A stretch of 64,000 nt of DNA from Wolbachia endosymbiont of Ctenocephalides felis wCfeJ (GTDB lineage Bacteria > Pseudomonadota > Alphaproteobacteria > Rickettsiales > Anaplasmataceae), in assembly GCF_012277315.1 (NCBI RefSeq), contig NZ_CP051157.1, forward strand, positions 310,001-374,000, read 5' to 3'. Position 1 is the first letter of the stretch. Each line of letters starts with the position of its first letter. A program made the translations under genes and the position numbers. A model generated the notes under the pieces. That model did not search any database. It was given only the letters and a program-made list of their open reading frames with translations, and was not told where the DNA came from. Positions 37,775-48,243 of the stretch are shown here, piece after piece.

Positions 37775-37938
37775 AGCAATTGAGTTTATCACTGTTCTTG
37801 GGAGCTTGTAACTTTTAACAACATGGATAATGCGGAAAAATCAGGTATACAAAAAACCTTAACTTTTAACATATTTTTCATAGTACATATCATATAATTG
37901 ATAAATTAATAGATTTACATAATTTATGGAGGCTACTA

Positions 37939-40900
37939 ATGGTTAATAATACTATTACTTTAAATTTTGAAATAGAAAAAGGCAAACCTATAAACCAATA
38001 TTATTTTTCTGCACGTATAAAGCTTACAGATGAAAGCAAAAATCTTTTGCGTGAAAAGCTCGGCAATGCAGTTGAGTTTGATAACCTAGATAGCCCCCTA
38101 GATCTCAATCCTGAAAATTTTTATATTTATTACAATCAATATGCATATCGAGACGAGCTATATGTTAGAGATGATAATAGTAGATATTTAGCTTCTAACC
38201 TCCCGCTCAATCATTACGGATTTTCAATGGAACTATCAGCCAACGGAGCATCAATCGCAGATTATGGTTTTTATCCTCTGTATGCAATCTACAACCCTAG
38301 CCATTATAATAAGACAAAGGAAAAAGTATTTGATGATCATGGTAAACTGCTGCCAGTGGCATCAAACATGTTGGATAATTTTCTAAGCAATAAAAATAAC
38401 TTATCTACACAGGATGTATTACAAAATGTATTCTTACATCTGCAAAAAGAAGCTGCTGAAGAAATAGAGAGATTGGAAAAAGAAAGAGAAGAAGAAAGAC
38501 AGAGGGAAGAAGAGTTAAATCAAAAGAACGAAGAGTTAAAAGAACTTATAGAAAAAGATGAGATTAAAATATTTAAAGTGATAAAAGGTCATGATATAGG
38601 TGATGGACGTTCAGCAGCAGTTCTACGACTTGATCAAAGGGAAGGAAATGAGATAACTCTTGATACAAGTAAATACTATATAGGAAAAGATGAAGATGGT
38701 GAATATTTAGCTAGCCATCTTGACCATGTGGATATATATTATTACGATAATTTATTTTTTGTTCTAAATCAAAGCTCCCACTCTGGCTTTGAAAGCGGGT
38801 TTTATTCGGCAGACAGTACTGATCCCCATAATTACGCTAAATATTCAAAAGAACCATATTTAAAAGGCGATCAACTATCTGAAAAATTATCTAATGAATT
38901 GAAGGAAGGTAATAATCAAGTAGGTGCTAAATTTACTATTAATAATGAACAAAGAGATGAAGAAGCTGTATTAGAGAATGAAACCAAGCCTAGAATAAAG
39001 AGAGCAGCTGAAGAAAACGATAATGGAGAAACAGTTAGTAATTCAGTAAATACTTACACAAAAAGTGAGGGTGAGAAAATAACGGCTGTTGGACCTCAAG
39101 AAAATTCTGTGTCACAGGAACTAGTACAAAAGCTATTTCCAAATACAGAAAGTGTAATAATAAACGATGAGCTTACAATAGAAGTGAAGTATGGTGGGCT
39201 AGTTAGTTACACGCCTGATTATATCAAGCAAACTGTGAAAGATGCTTATGTAGCTTGGTCTAATAATTTTTACTCACAGAAAGGCAGTAATACTGGCCCG
39301 GTAAAATTACAGCTTTATGTGCTGAAAAATTATGACGATTATAAAGCTCATATAAAGGAACTTTCAGGTGGTAAAGACCATAATGAATTATGGGGTGGTG
39401 GAACAGTAAGAGCGCATGAAGCTGATGGTACGATAGCGAAAACTTTCATTTTTGGAGATGTAAATGGCTTGCTTTGTGCAAAATCTAAAATTTTAATGGA
39501 AAAGATGAGTGATGCATTTCTTGAGTACTATACTGGCAATTTTAATGAAGTACCCGAAGTTTTACGCACCGGTATGAAACTTTTCATGTGGAGTTATGAT
39601 GCAGCTAAAAAAGAAAGTACTCGCGATATGCATTATACAAAAGAAGCATACGATAAAATGCTGGAATCTGGACACACTACACCTTATAAAATAGCCAGTA
39701 TGTCTAACGACTACAGAATGGCAGATTGCTTGGTCACATTCCTACAAGAGGAGCATCCTCAACTCATAAAACAATTGCTTGCTGAGATATCCTTTAATGG
39801 AGTACAAGCAATGTCAAAATTCAAATATCTTTTAAACAACCCAGAAATTGAGAAGGAATTTAAGCAGTGGATGGATGTAAAAAGTGGTAATAAAATTGCT
39901 GAAGACCTTGTACCAGACAGTGAAATTATTACTTTCAATGAACACAAACTTCAAGTAAACATAAAATATGATAATGAAGAGCTAAATCAAAACAGGTTAA
40001 GTAATATAAAAGACACTATTGAAGATGCTATAAAAGATTTTGACTCAGCATTTGGTATTAATAATTCTCAACCTTGGCACAATATACCCAATAAAGTCAA
40101 CATCTTCGTATTTAATACAAGGAGTGACTACGAAAATTATCTAAAAGAATTGAGTATTGGTTATCAAGGTAATTCTGGTTTGACGCTTCAGGGCCGCGGT
40201 TCAGATATTCATGTTTATTTTTATTTGCAGGACCAATTCAATAACTCATGTAAAACTTTAAAACATGAATTGGGACACGCCTTAATTATTATTAATTCCT
40301 ATTATGGCACAGGCAGTGTTCTGCCTAAAGCTATGCATGAAGGAATTGCTAACTATGTAGCAAGTTTAGAAGATGGTCAGCATGTTAACGATCACGGAGA
40401 TAAAGAAGCTTTAATTGCAATAAGAAATAAAGATCTTAAACCAGACGAGATATTGCGCAATAATATTATAAGTAATAAAGGGGAACATTATCATTCAGAT
40501 GCTGAGCAAGTGATAAAATTTCTCGAAGATAAACACCCAGATATGATCGATAATTTGCTAAAGAACCTTTCTACTTCTGGTACAAATAGATCTCAGGGTG
40601 AAGAGTTAGTTGAGAGATTTTTGGCTAAGCTGAAAGGTTATGATCAGGAATTTAAGCAATGGGTTAAGGTTCAATTGAGTGGTGAAGAGTACCTGAAGCG
40701 TGAACACAAAGTATCAAGTACACAAGAAGATAAAACTGAACACCCTACTAATGAAGAAAGAAAAAGGAGTAAAAGGTCACTAGAAGAAGATAAAGACGAA
40801 CAAGAGGAAGTAGTCATAACAAGTGTTATAGACAGCATGAAAGATGATAAAGAAGAAGACGACCCAAAGCACCCTTTAAAGGTAAAGATAGGTGAACCTA

Positions 40901-41184
40901 TTGAAACGGGGAAGTATAAGGTGGAATTGCAAGTGACATATGACGATGTAAAGAATTTTTATGATATCGTACGTAACAAATACCATGAGAGCAAAGAATA
41001 TACCTACGAGCAAGTTATGGTCTTGTATAATGAAATTGTTAGGCCAGCTAACAATCATTATTACGAGTCATTTACTCTTGATAAAGCATATGTTGCTGGC
41101 GATCATCTATTTATCAAGGGCCAGGACTTTGGAACTTTAGATGATTTTAACGAGATGTTCTATAAAAGTGATGAATTAGTGTAA
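37939..41184 (+). CDS. Collagenase-like (M9-type) metallopeptidase with tandem domains and furin-like sites
   Basis: 1081 residues, no signal peptide. Residues ~1-170 and ~208-325 contain related Tyr-rich segments (YLAS...YY), split by a Glu-rich coiled coil (~170-206). Two homologous peptidase domains follow. The second (~662-912) has HELGH (776-780) and a third ligand Glu801 in MHEGIANYVAS, the HExxH...E pattern of gluzincins. The first (~408-647) aligns over its length (both end in EFKQW) but has EKMSD in place of HELGH and lacks the Glu, so it is catalytically dead. RIKR (352-355) and RSKR (943-946) look like furin sites bracketing the pair. A GGAGG site precedes ATG 37939. Likely a secreted host-acting toxin or effector; substrate unknown. 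Confidence 0.75.
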   Translation: MVNNTITLNFEIEKGKPINQYYFSARIKLTDESKNLLREKLGNAVEFDNLDSPLDLNPENFYIYYNQYAYRDELYVRDDNSRYLASNLPLNHYGFSMELSANGASIADYGFYPLYAIYNPSHYNKTKEKVFDDHGKLLPVASNMLDNFLSNKNNLSTQDVLQNVFLHLQKEAAEEIERLEKEREEERQREEELNQKNEELKELIEKDEIKIFKVIKGHDIGDGRSAAVLRLDQREGNEITLDTSKYYIGKDEDGEYLASHLDHVDIYYYDNLFFVLNQSSHSGFESGFYSADSTDPHNYAKYSKEPYLKGDQLSEKLSNELKEGNNQVGAKFTINNEQRDEEAVLENETKPRIKRAAEENDNGETVSNSVNTYTKSEGEKITAVGPQENSVSQELVQKLFPNTESVIINDELTIEVKYGGLVSYTPDYIKQTVKDAYVAWSNNFYSQKGSNTGPVKLQLYVLKNYDDYKAHIKELSGGKDHNELWGGGTVRAHEADGTIAKTFIFGDVNGLLCAKSKILMEKMSDAFLEYYTGNFNEVPEVLRTGMKLFMWSYDAAKKESTRDMHYTKEAYDKMLESGHTTPYKIASMSNDYRMADCLVTFLQEEHPQLIKQLLAEISFNGVQAMSKFKYLLNNPEIEKEFKQWMDVKSGNKIAEDLVPDSEIITFNEHKLQVNIKYDNEELNQNRLSNIKDTIEDAIKDFDSAFGINNSQPWHNIPNKVNIFVFNTRSDYENYLKELSIGYQGNSGLTLQGRGSDIHVYFYLQDQFNNSCKTLKHELGHALIIINSYYGTGSVLPKAMHEGIANYVASLEDGQHVNDHGDKEALIAIRNKDLKPDEILRNNIISNKGEHYHSDAEQVIKFLEDKHPDMIDNLLKNLSTSGTNRSQGEELVERFLAKLKGYDQEFKQWVKVQLSGEEYLKREHKVSSTQEDKTEHPTNEERKRSKRSLEEDKDEQEEVVITSVIDSMKDDKEEDDPKHPLKVKIGEPIETGKYKVELQVTYDDVKNFYDIVRNKYHESKEYTYEQVMVLYNEIVRPANNHYYESFTLDKAYVAGDHLFIKGQDFGTLDDFNEMFYKSDELV

Positions 41185-41241
41185 TATAAAGGGCTAGATT
41201 CAACTTGACGGACGAGAATTATAAGGAATGAGATTTTCTGC

Positions 41242-41272
41242 TGTCATTCCAGTGTCAAGCACTGAAATGACA
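41242..41272. terminator. Hairpin between convergent genes
   Basis: TGTCATTCCAGTG/CACTGAAATGACA with loop TCAAG, one mismatch, followed by CCCTTT. It is a single WPE-type hairpin between the ends of the metallopeptidase gene and thyX, and could terminate both. Confidence 0.5.
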
Positions 41273-41341
41273 CCCTTTAAGTTTCGTATAGCTGCCCATC
41301 ACGCGCTATGTAAATAACAACTATGCAACAGATTTTTATCT

Positions 41342-42205
41342 TTAAGGTTTCTTATCGAGTGTAAACATCAACTCGTTCCATTCCCTTTTACCAATTCCGC
41401 TTTCCTCTCTAGTAACATTTTCTCCTTTAATTAATCTGCGGACTACTTCTAGACCGGTTCTTGAAATACAAACCGATTTTAAGCAATATTCAACGAAAGC
41501 GCTGTATGCTATTGGGACCCACTTCTTTATTATATCCAACATAACTTCCGCATAGACTCTAATTTCGTATTGGGCATGTTTATCCGCTCTAAGCTTCAAA
41601 AAGTGAAGCAGGTTATGTAAGTCTACCTTCCAATAAAATTGTGTGTAATAATTAAGTGTTAGATTAGTTCTAGCGATTTCTCTTGCAAGCCCCTGTTCAA
41701 CAAACTTTTCATAATGAGAATATACTGAATTAGAGTCATTTGTCAGAGAATCTATTATTTCTTTTGACGTATATGAGTCAAAAGCTTCACCACTGCCTTG
41801 TTTATTACTATCAGATTGTTTTGCAACCTGTTCTGGTCTTGGTATATAAAACTCGTGATCAAGTATTGAGTACCTTGCCGAATATTCATTCACATTTGCA
41901 GTTCTATGCCTTATCCATTGTCTCGCAACAAAAATTGGAAGTTTCACGTGAAACTTAATTTCACACATCTCAAACGGAGTTGTGTGATGATGTCTCATTA
42001 AATACTTTATTAGTGCTTCATCCTGACTGATTTGCTTTGTTCCTTTTCCATAAGAAACACGAGCGGCTTGAACTATAGCACTATCAGAGCCCATATAATC
42101 GACTACTCGAATAAAGCCATGATCTAATACCTTATGTTGCTCATATAAAATTTCATCTATTTCTTTTACTGTGGCTCGTTTAGTTGAATAATACTCCTTA
42201 TTCAT
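41342..42205 (-). CDS. thyX: Flavin-dependent thymidylate synthase
   Basis: Makes dTMP from dUMP using FAD and methylenetetrahydrofolate. The signature RHRxxxxNExSxRYS reads [15 protein letters not shown] here. 287 residues, normal length. The folate substrate links it to folD in this window. It follows murA by 9 nt, so the two are one transcript. Confidence 0.97.
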   Translation of the reverse strand: MNKEYYSTKRATVKEIDEILYEQHKVLDHGFIRVVDYMGSDSAIVQAARVSYGKGTKQISQDEALIKYLMRHHHTTPFEMCEIKFHVKLPIFVARQWIRHRTANVNEYSARYSILDHEFYIPRPEQVAKQSDSNKQGSGEAFDSYTSKEIIDSLTNDSNSVYSHYEKFVEQGLAREIARTNLTLNYYTQFYWKVDLHNLLHFLKLRADKHAQYEIRVYAEVMLDIIKKWVPIAYSAFVEYCLKSVCISRTGLEVVRRLIKGENVTREESGIGKREWNELMFTLDKKP

Positions 42206-42214
42206 AACATACCC

Positions 42215-43492
42215 TCAAGATAAAATTGAAATATCGGCTCCACATGAATTGAGTTTTTCGTGCATTGCTTCATATCCCCTCCATAAATGATGCGAATTAT
42301 TTATTGTAGTTTCTCCACTAGCCACCAAAGCAGCCAGCACCAAAGCCGCTGTTGATCTTAAGTTAGTAGCATATAGATTAGCTCCTGATAAGTTCTTTAT
42401 TCCATTTATAGTAGCTTTACTTTTTTCGATGCTAATATTAGCACCTAACTTTCTCAATTCATCTGCATGTGCAAACCTATTTTCAAAAATGTTTTCTTCA
42501 ATTACTGATACCCCATCAGCAATGCACATTGCAGACATCAGTTGTGGTTGCATGTCACTGGGAAAGTTGGGATATGGATATGTTGCAACGTTAGTAGACC
42601 TAATAAAGCCATTTTCCCTAGAAATTATAACCCCCTCATTATATAGTTCAACATTAGCCCCTATAGCCTTCAATTCATTCACAATACATCTTATATCAGA
42701 CAGACTTATTCCTTCTAACTTTAGCTCGCCACCAGTAATAACAGCAGCCAACGCATAAGTGCCTGCCTCTATGCGATCTGATATTATCTTGTGCTCACAC
42801 CCATTTAATGCTTCAACTCCCGTTATCTTGATCTTTTTATTACCAACCTCAATATTAGCACCCATTTTTTTTAAGAATTTTATTAAATCAAGAACCTCTG
42901 GTTCAATTGCAGCGTTATTTATTGTTGTTACTCCCTCTGCGAGTGTTGCTGCCATTATTATGTTTTCTGTTGTGCCAACGCTTACTTTCTCAAGTGTGAT
43001 TTCTTTCCCTTGTAGTTTGCCTTTCACTATCGCAGTTATATTGCAACCATCAATTTCAATTTCTGCCCCCATCTCTTCCAACGCTTTAATATGCATGTCA
43101 ACAGGACGCTTTCCGATATTGCATCCGCCAGGAAATGCTGTTCTCACTTTGCCAAATCTGTTAAGCATTGGCCCTAGCATTAGAAAAGAAGTTCTTAGCT
43201 TACTTGCAGTTTCATATGACATCACGTGATTGTTGATATTTCTACATTCAATCTCTAAAGTATGATTTGCTTTGCAATCTTCGTTGCGTGTAAAGTTTAC
43301 TTTCGCTCCAAGATTTTCAAGCAGCTCAGACATCAGATGCACATCTATTAAATCGGGTACATTATATAAAGTCACTAAGGAATTACTCAATAGGCTTGCA
43401 GCCATTATCGGCAGAATAGCATTTTTTGAACCGTTAATTTTGATTTTGCCAACTAAGGGCTTACTGCTATTCTTTACTAATATTTTATGCAT
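42215..43492 (-). CDS. murA: UDP-N-acetylglucosamine 1-carboxyvinyltransferase
   Basis: First committed step of peptidoglycan precursor (lipid II) synthesis. The loop PGGCNIGKRPVDMH holds the catalytic Cys that fosfomycin attacks, and KNGSKNA-type substrate residues appear near residue 20 (NGSKNAILP). 425 residues, full length. Along with PBP2 and dapD in this window it shows retention of cell-wall chemistry. Confidence 0.96.
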   Translation of the reverse strand: MHKILVKNSSKPLVGKIKINGSKNAILPIMAASLLSNSLVTLYNVPDLIDVHLMSELLENLGAKVNFTRNEDCKANHTLEIECRNINNHVMSYETASKLRTSFLMLGPMLNRFGKVRTAFPGGCNIGKRPVDMHIKALEEMGAEIEIDGCNITAIVKGKLQGKEITLEKVSVGTTENIIMAATLAEGVTTINNAAIEPEVLDLIKFLKKMGANIEVGNKKIKITGVEALNGCEHKIISDRIEAGTYALAAVITGGELKLEGISLSDIRCIVNELKAIGANVELYNEGVIISRENGFIRSTNVATYPYPNFPSDMQPQLMSAMCIADGVSVIEENIFENRFAHADELRKLGANISIEKSKATINGIKNLSGANLYATNLRSTAALVLAALVASGETTINNSHHLWRGYEAMHEKLNSCGADISILS

Positions 43493-44079
43493 TTAATCAA
43501 ACTAGATCTTACCGAGTAAGTATAGTGAATTGGCAGTAAAAGGCAAACGCTAGCTACAGACCCTCAATAGCTAGCACTGATTACACATGACTGTACGAGC
43601 ATTGTTATATAAGCTCTTAAACTGCCTTACAAGTATTAAGAATTTAATAAGCAAAGAGGCAAAAGGAACTCCGTGATACGAGTTTTGACCCTCTAATACT
43701 GTAATTTGGTACTGTAATAATATACTGACGTTTAGTTTAAGCACGATTTGGCTAAATGTAAAAAATTTCAAAAGACATGCAGCTCCGATTATTTTATATA
43801 ATCCGCCAATAAATACCTTAAATTTTTACTGAATTTTTACCATTGAACTCACACGGATCAAAAACAAGTTTTGAGTCAAAATACCCTTAATCCTATGGGG
43901 AAAGAACTGGCAATAGGTGTCAAGAAACTTTTTTTTCCAATGCGCTGCTAAGAAGTCTGTTATGTAAGAAGTCTAAAGTATATTGAATTAAGGACATACT
44001 TCAGTTATACTCTGCGGTGAAGTTAACAAAAATTTCAATAAAATCAGTAAAACTAACTTTTAGCTAGGGAAAATACGAA
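43493..44079. other. Intergenic region with repeat fragment
   Basis: About 43630-43775 is an inverted, degraded tail of the dispersed repeat (GCAAAGAGGCAAAAGGAACTCC, then a TGACGTTTAGTTTAAG stretch). The right part holds the mlaE promoter. No gene is seen; the 66-codon frame across the repeat is not convincing. Confidence 0.5.
43983..44011 (+). promoter_or_regulatory. Candidate mlaE promoter
   Basis: TTGAAT, 17-bp spacer, TATACT, ending about 69 nt before the GTG start of mlaE. Good spacing and near-consensus boxes. Confidence 0.5.
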
Positions 44080-44862
44080 GTGAGCCCTTTTGATATAAAT
44101 GGTATTAGAATAATCGGTAAGTACTTTATCAAGCTTTTGTTGAGGCTTGGTAGCGCATTCACATTTTTTATCCAATCTCTATATCACTGCTTTGTACCAC
44201 CATACTATTTGGGTAACGTAGGAAGGCAGATCATAGAAATAGGCTTTTTCTCTTTACCAATTGTTGGACTTGCAGGAATTTTTATAGGAGCGGTGATAGT
44301 TTTGCAAAGCAACTTGAGTGGTCCATTGATTAACCCAGAGCAGATAATACCCAAACTTGTTACGGTCACTATTATTAAAGAGTTAGGGCCAGTTTTTATA
44401 AGCTTCATGATGGTAGGAAAGGTTGGCTCATCAATTGCAGCAGAAATTGGCACGATGCGCATCACCGAACAAATAGACGCACTTACAACTTTAAATATCA
44501 ACCCTTTCAAATATTTAATTGTACCAAGAATTTTAGCATCAGTTATAGTATTTCCTGTGCTGATAATATGCGCAGATCTAATAGGAATGTTTGGAGGATA
44601 TATCACTGCAGTTTTCGAGTTTAACCACAATATGAATATATATGTAAAATATACAGCTCAATTCTTTAATATGCATGATTTTATCACTGGACTAGTAAAG
44701 GCAACTGCTTTTGGTGTTATAATTTCTGTCTCAAGCTGCTATTACGGTTACTATTGTAGAGAAGGAGCACGAGGAGTAGGCATTGCTACAACATCAACTG
44801 TTGTTTTATCATCCGTATTGATCACTTTAGCAAATTACTTAATTACTTTGATACATGCATAG
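44080..44862 (+). CDS. mlaE: Lipid-asymmetry ABC transporter permease MlaE
   Basis: Inner-membrane permease of the Mla system, which moves phospholipids between inner and outer membranes. 260 residues with five or so hydrophobic segments; the family region KELGPVFISFMMVGKVGSSI followed by AAEIGTMRITEQIDAL is distinctive. GTG 44080 is preceded by TAGGGA. Its end overlaps mlaF by 8 nt. mlaD and other partners are not adjacent. Confidence 0.93.
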   Translation: MSPFDINGIRIIGKYFIKLLLRLGSAFTFFIQSLYHCFVPPYYLGNVGRQIIEIGFFSLPIVGLAGIFIGAVIVLQSNLSGPLINPEQIIPKLVTVTIIKELGPVFISFMMVGKVGSSIAAEIGTMRITEQIDALTTLNINPFKYLIVPRILASVIVFPVLIICADLIGMFGGYITAVFEFNHNMNIYVKYTAQFFNMHDFITGLVKATAFGVIISVSSCYYGYYCREGARGVGIATTSTVVLSSVLITLANYLITLIHA

Positions 44863-45556
44863 CCCTATAATATCAATATCGAACTTGAGCGTATCTTTTG
44901 ACGATAAAACAATATTAAACAACATAAGTTTAGATATATCGAAAGGAGAATCATTAGTCATACTCGGTGGCTCAGGAAGTGGCAAGTCGGTATTAGCAAA
45001 AACAATTATCGGCTTACTTGCACCAGACTTGGGGTCTATTAAAATAGATAGCAAAAGTAAAAATAAATTTGGAGTCTTATTTCAAAATTCTGCTTTGTTT
45101 GACTATGTTACAGTATGGGAAAATATATCTTTTAATTACAAAAAACGCTTCAATATCAACAAGAAGGAAGCAAAACAATTAGCGATAGTAAAGTTGAATG
45201 ACGTTGGACTAGAAGAAAGCATAGCAGATATGTTTCCGATAGAGTTATCAGGTGGAATGAAGAAAAGGGTAGCGCTTGCAAGAGCAATTGCACACAACCC
45301 AGAAATCATTATATTGGATGAGCCAACTTCAGGGCTAGATCCAATCATGTCAGATATAGTAAATGAGATAATAATAAAGTTATCAAGAGATCTTAATCCT
45401 ACAATTATCACAATCACACATGATATTCACAGTGCATTTAAGATAGCTGATAAAATAGCTGTACTACATGAAGGAAATATTATCTCTCATGGAACCGTTC
45501 AAGAAATAAAAAATACTAAGAATGAATATATAAGAAAATTTATTCATTATGTGTAG
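44855..45556 (+). CDS. mlaF: Lipid-asymmetry ABC transporter ATPase MlaF
   Basis: Drives MlaE. Walker A GGSGSGKSVLAK (about 34-45), signature LSGGMKKRVALARA (MlaF proteins use GGMxxR), Walker B IILDEPTSGLDP and the switch His in THDIHSAF. 233 residues. Start ATG 44855 lies within the end of mlaE, implying coupled translation. Confidence 0.94.
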   Translation: MHSPIISISNLSVSFDDKTILNNISLDISKGESLVILGGSGSGKSVLAKTIIGLLAPDLGSIKIDSKSKNKFGVLFQNSALFDYVTVWENISFNYKKRFNINKKEAKQLAIVKLNDVGLEESIADMFPIELSGGMKKRVALARAIAHNPEIIILDEPTSGLDPIMSDIVNEIIIKLSRDLNPTIITITHDIHSAFKIADKIAVLHEGNIISHGTVQEIKNTKNEYIRKFIHYV

Positions 45557-46016
45557 CTACAAGACTGCAAACAAAATTATGAGCACTAAACAGCTTAACA
45601 TAAAAATTGGCAAAGTTAATTTAAGATACACTCAAGTAGTTTAGAGGTATGGAGCACATAAGGAAATGTTTATACCAAACGATAATGCTGACACCGGTAG
45701 AATGATTCTTTATATTAGCAGCCCTACTCTTGGCTTCTTGATTTTCATCATCCGGAATATATAGCTAAAGCAACTTAGATCTACCAACAGTTCGTTACCC
45801 TACTGCTTGTTAGCGCTAATCTATTATGGAATAGTATCTCCGAGGTTAGGTACCTAACCTCGCATGCTGATGGTTTAAGACATTAGAGTTGTATAGGCTA
45901 AAGTATGCCGAAAGTCAATAATGCTGACTCTGGATTGCATGTTTTTTTCGTATCAAAAAAACTTGTTTTTTGATGTAAATAATTATATATTTTTAATAAA
46001 TTAGAGTTGTATACAA
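45557..46016. other. Intergenic region with a 22-bp perfect palindrome
   Basis: No gene is seen. At 45841-45862 CGAGGTTAGG TACCTAACCTCG reads the same on both strands. A short fragment near 45762 (ATATATAGCTAAAGCAACTTAG) resembles the extreme end of the dispersed repeat. The atpG promoter must lie to the right, in a very AT-rich stretch. Confidence 0.6.
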
Positions 46017-46889
46017 ATGAAGAGCTTAAAGGAATTATCCTTAAGAATTAAGAATATTAGATCTGTACAGAAAACTACAAAAATAATGCAAATGGTTTCT
46101 GCAGCAAAGTTATTGCATAGCCAAAAAAAGTTATCAAATTCAAAATTGTATATATCTAAGCTGCATAACATTGTTTCTTCATTAATAATATCAGCCGATC
46201 AAGAATTGCTGGCAAAAATTTTAAATATTGGTAACGACAATTATTACCTAGTATTTATTATTGCATCTGATCGTGGCTTATGCGGCAATTTTAATTCCTC
46301 TATTATAAAGTCTAGTCAAGAGTATGTAAATAAATTAATCACAAATGGTAAAAGAATAGATATTATATTTCTTGGCAAAAAAGCTTTCGACATAGGTAAA
46401 AGTAGATTTGACTCCAGGAGTATTTTAAAAATTGAAAATAGCAAGGGAATTACGCTAAAACATGTGGAGGCTTTGGTTAATAATATAGATCTAAGTAAAT
46501 ACGACAAGGTTAAAGTTTTTTATAACAAATTTTATAATACTTTTACACAAAAGCCAACGTTAGAAACAATAAAACCATGGAGTAAAGACTCATCCTTAGT
46601 TGATAGTTCTCTGATTACTCCAACAGCGAATGACAGCTATGAATATGAACCACAAAATACTAAATTTATTTTGCGATCTTTGATCCAAGATTACGTTATA
46701 TCCGCTCTTTATTCTGCGTTACTTGAGAGTGCAGCAAGTGAGAATAGTGCTAGAATGGTTGCTATGGAATCAGCAAATAGAAACACTAAAGAGATGCTAA
46801 ATAAGCTAGCATTGCTTTATAACCGTTCTCGTCAAGCAGCAATCACAACTGACTTGATCGAAGTGATAGGTGGTGCAGAATCTTTATAG
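46017..46889 (+). CDS. atpG: F1 ATP synthase gamma subunit
   Basis: Central rotor shaft of ATP synthase. The N-terminal [20 protein letters not shown] helix and C-terminal [28 protein letters not shown] segment form the coiled coil; [10 protein letters not shown] is the conserved Rossmann-like strand. 290 residues. It is isolated from the F0 genes at 62-64 kb and from other F1 genes, the scattered state usual for Wolbachia relatives. Confidence 0.95.
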   Translation: MKSLKELSLRIKNIRSVQKTTKIMQMVSAAKLLHSQKKLSNSKLYISKLHNIVSSLIISADQELLAKILNIGNDNYYLVFIIASDRGLCGNFNSSIIKSSQEYVNKLITNGKRIDIIFLGKKAFDIGKSRFDSRSILKIENSKGITLKHVEALVNNIDLSKYDKVKVFYNKFYNTFTQKPTLETIKPWSKDSSLVDSSLITPTANDSYEYEPQNTKFILRSLIQDYVISALYSALLESAASENSARMVAMESANRNTKEMLNKLALLYNRSRQAAITTDLIEVIGGAESL

Positions 46890-46908
46890 AAATCTCAAGG
46901 GTAAAAAA

Positions 46909-48243
46909 ATGAGTATATTAAATATTGCAGCAGACATAATAAATCTAATAAAAAAGCAAAATCAAGACGCAGAAGTTACAATATATGAAACCAACAAAAT
47001 CTCAGTTTCTCAACGGCTATCAAAGGTTGAACAAATATCACAATCTAAGAATTGCACAGTAGGCATTAGAGCTATAGCGAACAAAACCAAAGCTGCATAT
47101 ATTTCTACAAATGATTTAAACAATCTTGGTGATACGGTAAGCCAAGTGATAGAAATGGCAAAAAATGCACCGGAAGATCCGCATATTAGTTTTGCTATGT
47201 ATGGAGATAATTATCCTTCTTCTGCAGATTTAGGTATCCTAGACAATAATGTTGTAACTATTGATAATCTAAAAGAAATTGCTGAAACCTCAGAAAATTC
47301 AGCCCTTGCACATAAAGATATTATTAATTCTGAAGGAGCTTATTCTTCATATGCTTTAGTCAACACAGTCTTATCTACTGTTTCTGGTTTTATCGGCTCA
47401 TTTAGCAAATCAACCTTTGCTAATCAGGTTTCCGTGATCGCCGGAAGAAAAAGCGAAATGAAGGTTGGCTACGACTATGATGTGGCGTGCAACTTCAATG
47501 ATTTAAAATTACCAGAGCTAATAGGAAAAGAAGCAGCAAAAAGAGCGATTGAGCAATTAAATGCGCGTTCAATTAAAACTGGTAAATTTCCAGTTATTTT
47601 TGAAAAAAGGGCAGCAAAAGAGCTAGTAAAGAGCTTTGCTTCTGCTATAAATGGCAGTAACATTATAAGTAATAGTTCTTTCTTGAGAAATGATTTAAAT
47701 GCTCAGGTTTTTCATGAGAGAATTAACATTGTCGACAACCCACTGCTACCAAGAGGTATAGAATCAAGACCATTTGATGGAGAGGGAATAATAAGTAGGC
47801 AGAATGCGTTTGTAAAAAATGGAGTACTACAAAGTTGGATTTTAGATCTATACTCAGCTAAAAAATTAGACTTGGAGACAACTGGAAACGCTACTCGCGC
47901 AAGTAATGCAGCAATTATTCCTGCAGCTAGCAATCTCTATGTTGAAAATGGCAATATATCGTTTGAAGAATTAATTGAGGAAGTGAAAGAAGGAGTGTAT
48001 ATAACTGATTTATTCGGGTTTGGTGTTAATTTAATCAATGGTGATTACAGTCAGGGTGCATCAGGGTTTTTTATAGAGAATGGAAAGATAACATATCCAA
48101 TACACGAGATTACTGTTGCCGGCAATTTAAAAGACATGTTTAGCAACTTAGTTGTTGCAAATGATTTAATTTTCTGTGGGCAATTTAATTCACCAACGAT
48201 TAAAGTTAGTGAAATGACAGTTGCGGGTTCACTTAATAATTAG
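46909..48243 (+). CDS. pmbA: TldD/PmbA family protease subunit (PmbA/TldE-type)
   Basis: 445 residues from ATG 46909 (MSILNIAADI), preceded by CAAGGG about 7 nt upstream. The longer frame would overlap atpG and adds no family sequence. PmbA pairs with TldD, the metal-bearing partner, in a protease that matures peptides and clears linear polypeptides. No HExxH motif is seen, as expected for the E-subunit. The conserved C-terminal GASGFFIENG and GNLKDMF segments are present. Confidence 0.9.
   Translation: MSILNIAADIINLIKKQNQDAEVTIYETNKISVSQRLSKVEQISQSKNCTVGIRAIANKTKAAYISTNDLNNLGDTVSQVIEMAKNAPEDPHISFAMYGDNYPSSADLGILDNNVVTIDNLKEIAETSENSALAHKDIINSEGAYSSYALVNTVLSTVSGFIGSFSKSTFANQVSVIAGRKSEMKVGYDYDVACNFNDLKLPELIGKEAAKRAIEQLNARSIKTGKFPVIFEKRAAKELVKSFASAINGSNIISNSSFLRNDLNAQVFHERINIVDNPLLPRGIESRPFDGEGIISRQNAFVKNGVLQSWILDLYSAKKLDLETTGNATRASNAAIIPAASNLYVENGNISFEELIEEVKEGVYITDLFGFGVNLINGDYSQGASGFFIENGKITYPIHEITVAGNLKDMFSNLVVANDLIFCGQFNSPTIKVSEMTVAGSLNN

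Noticed and set aside
43571-43771. 66-codon frame on the minus strand
   Set aside because: It spans a degraded repeat tail and has no conserved counterpart in the other copies.
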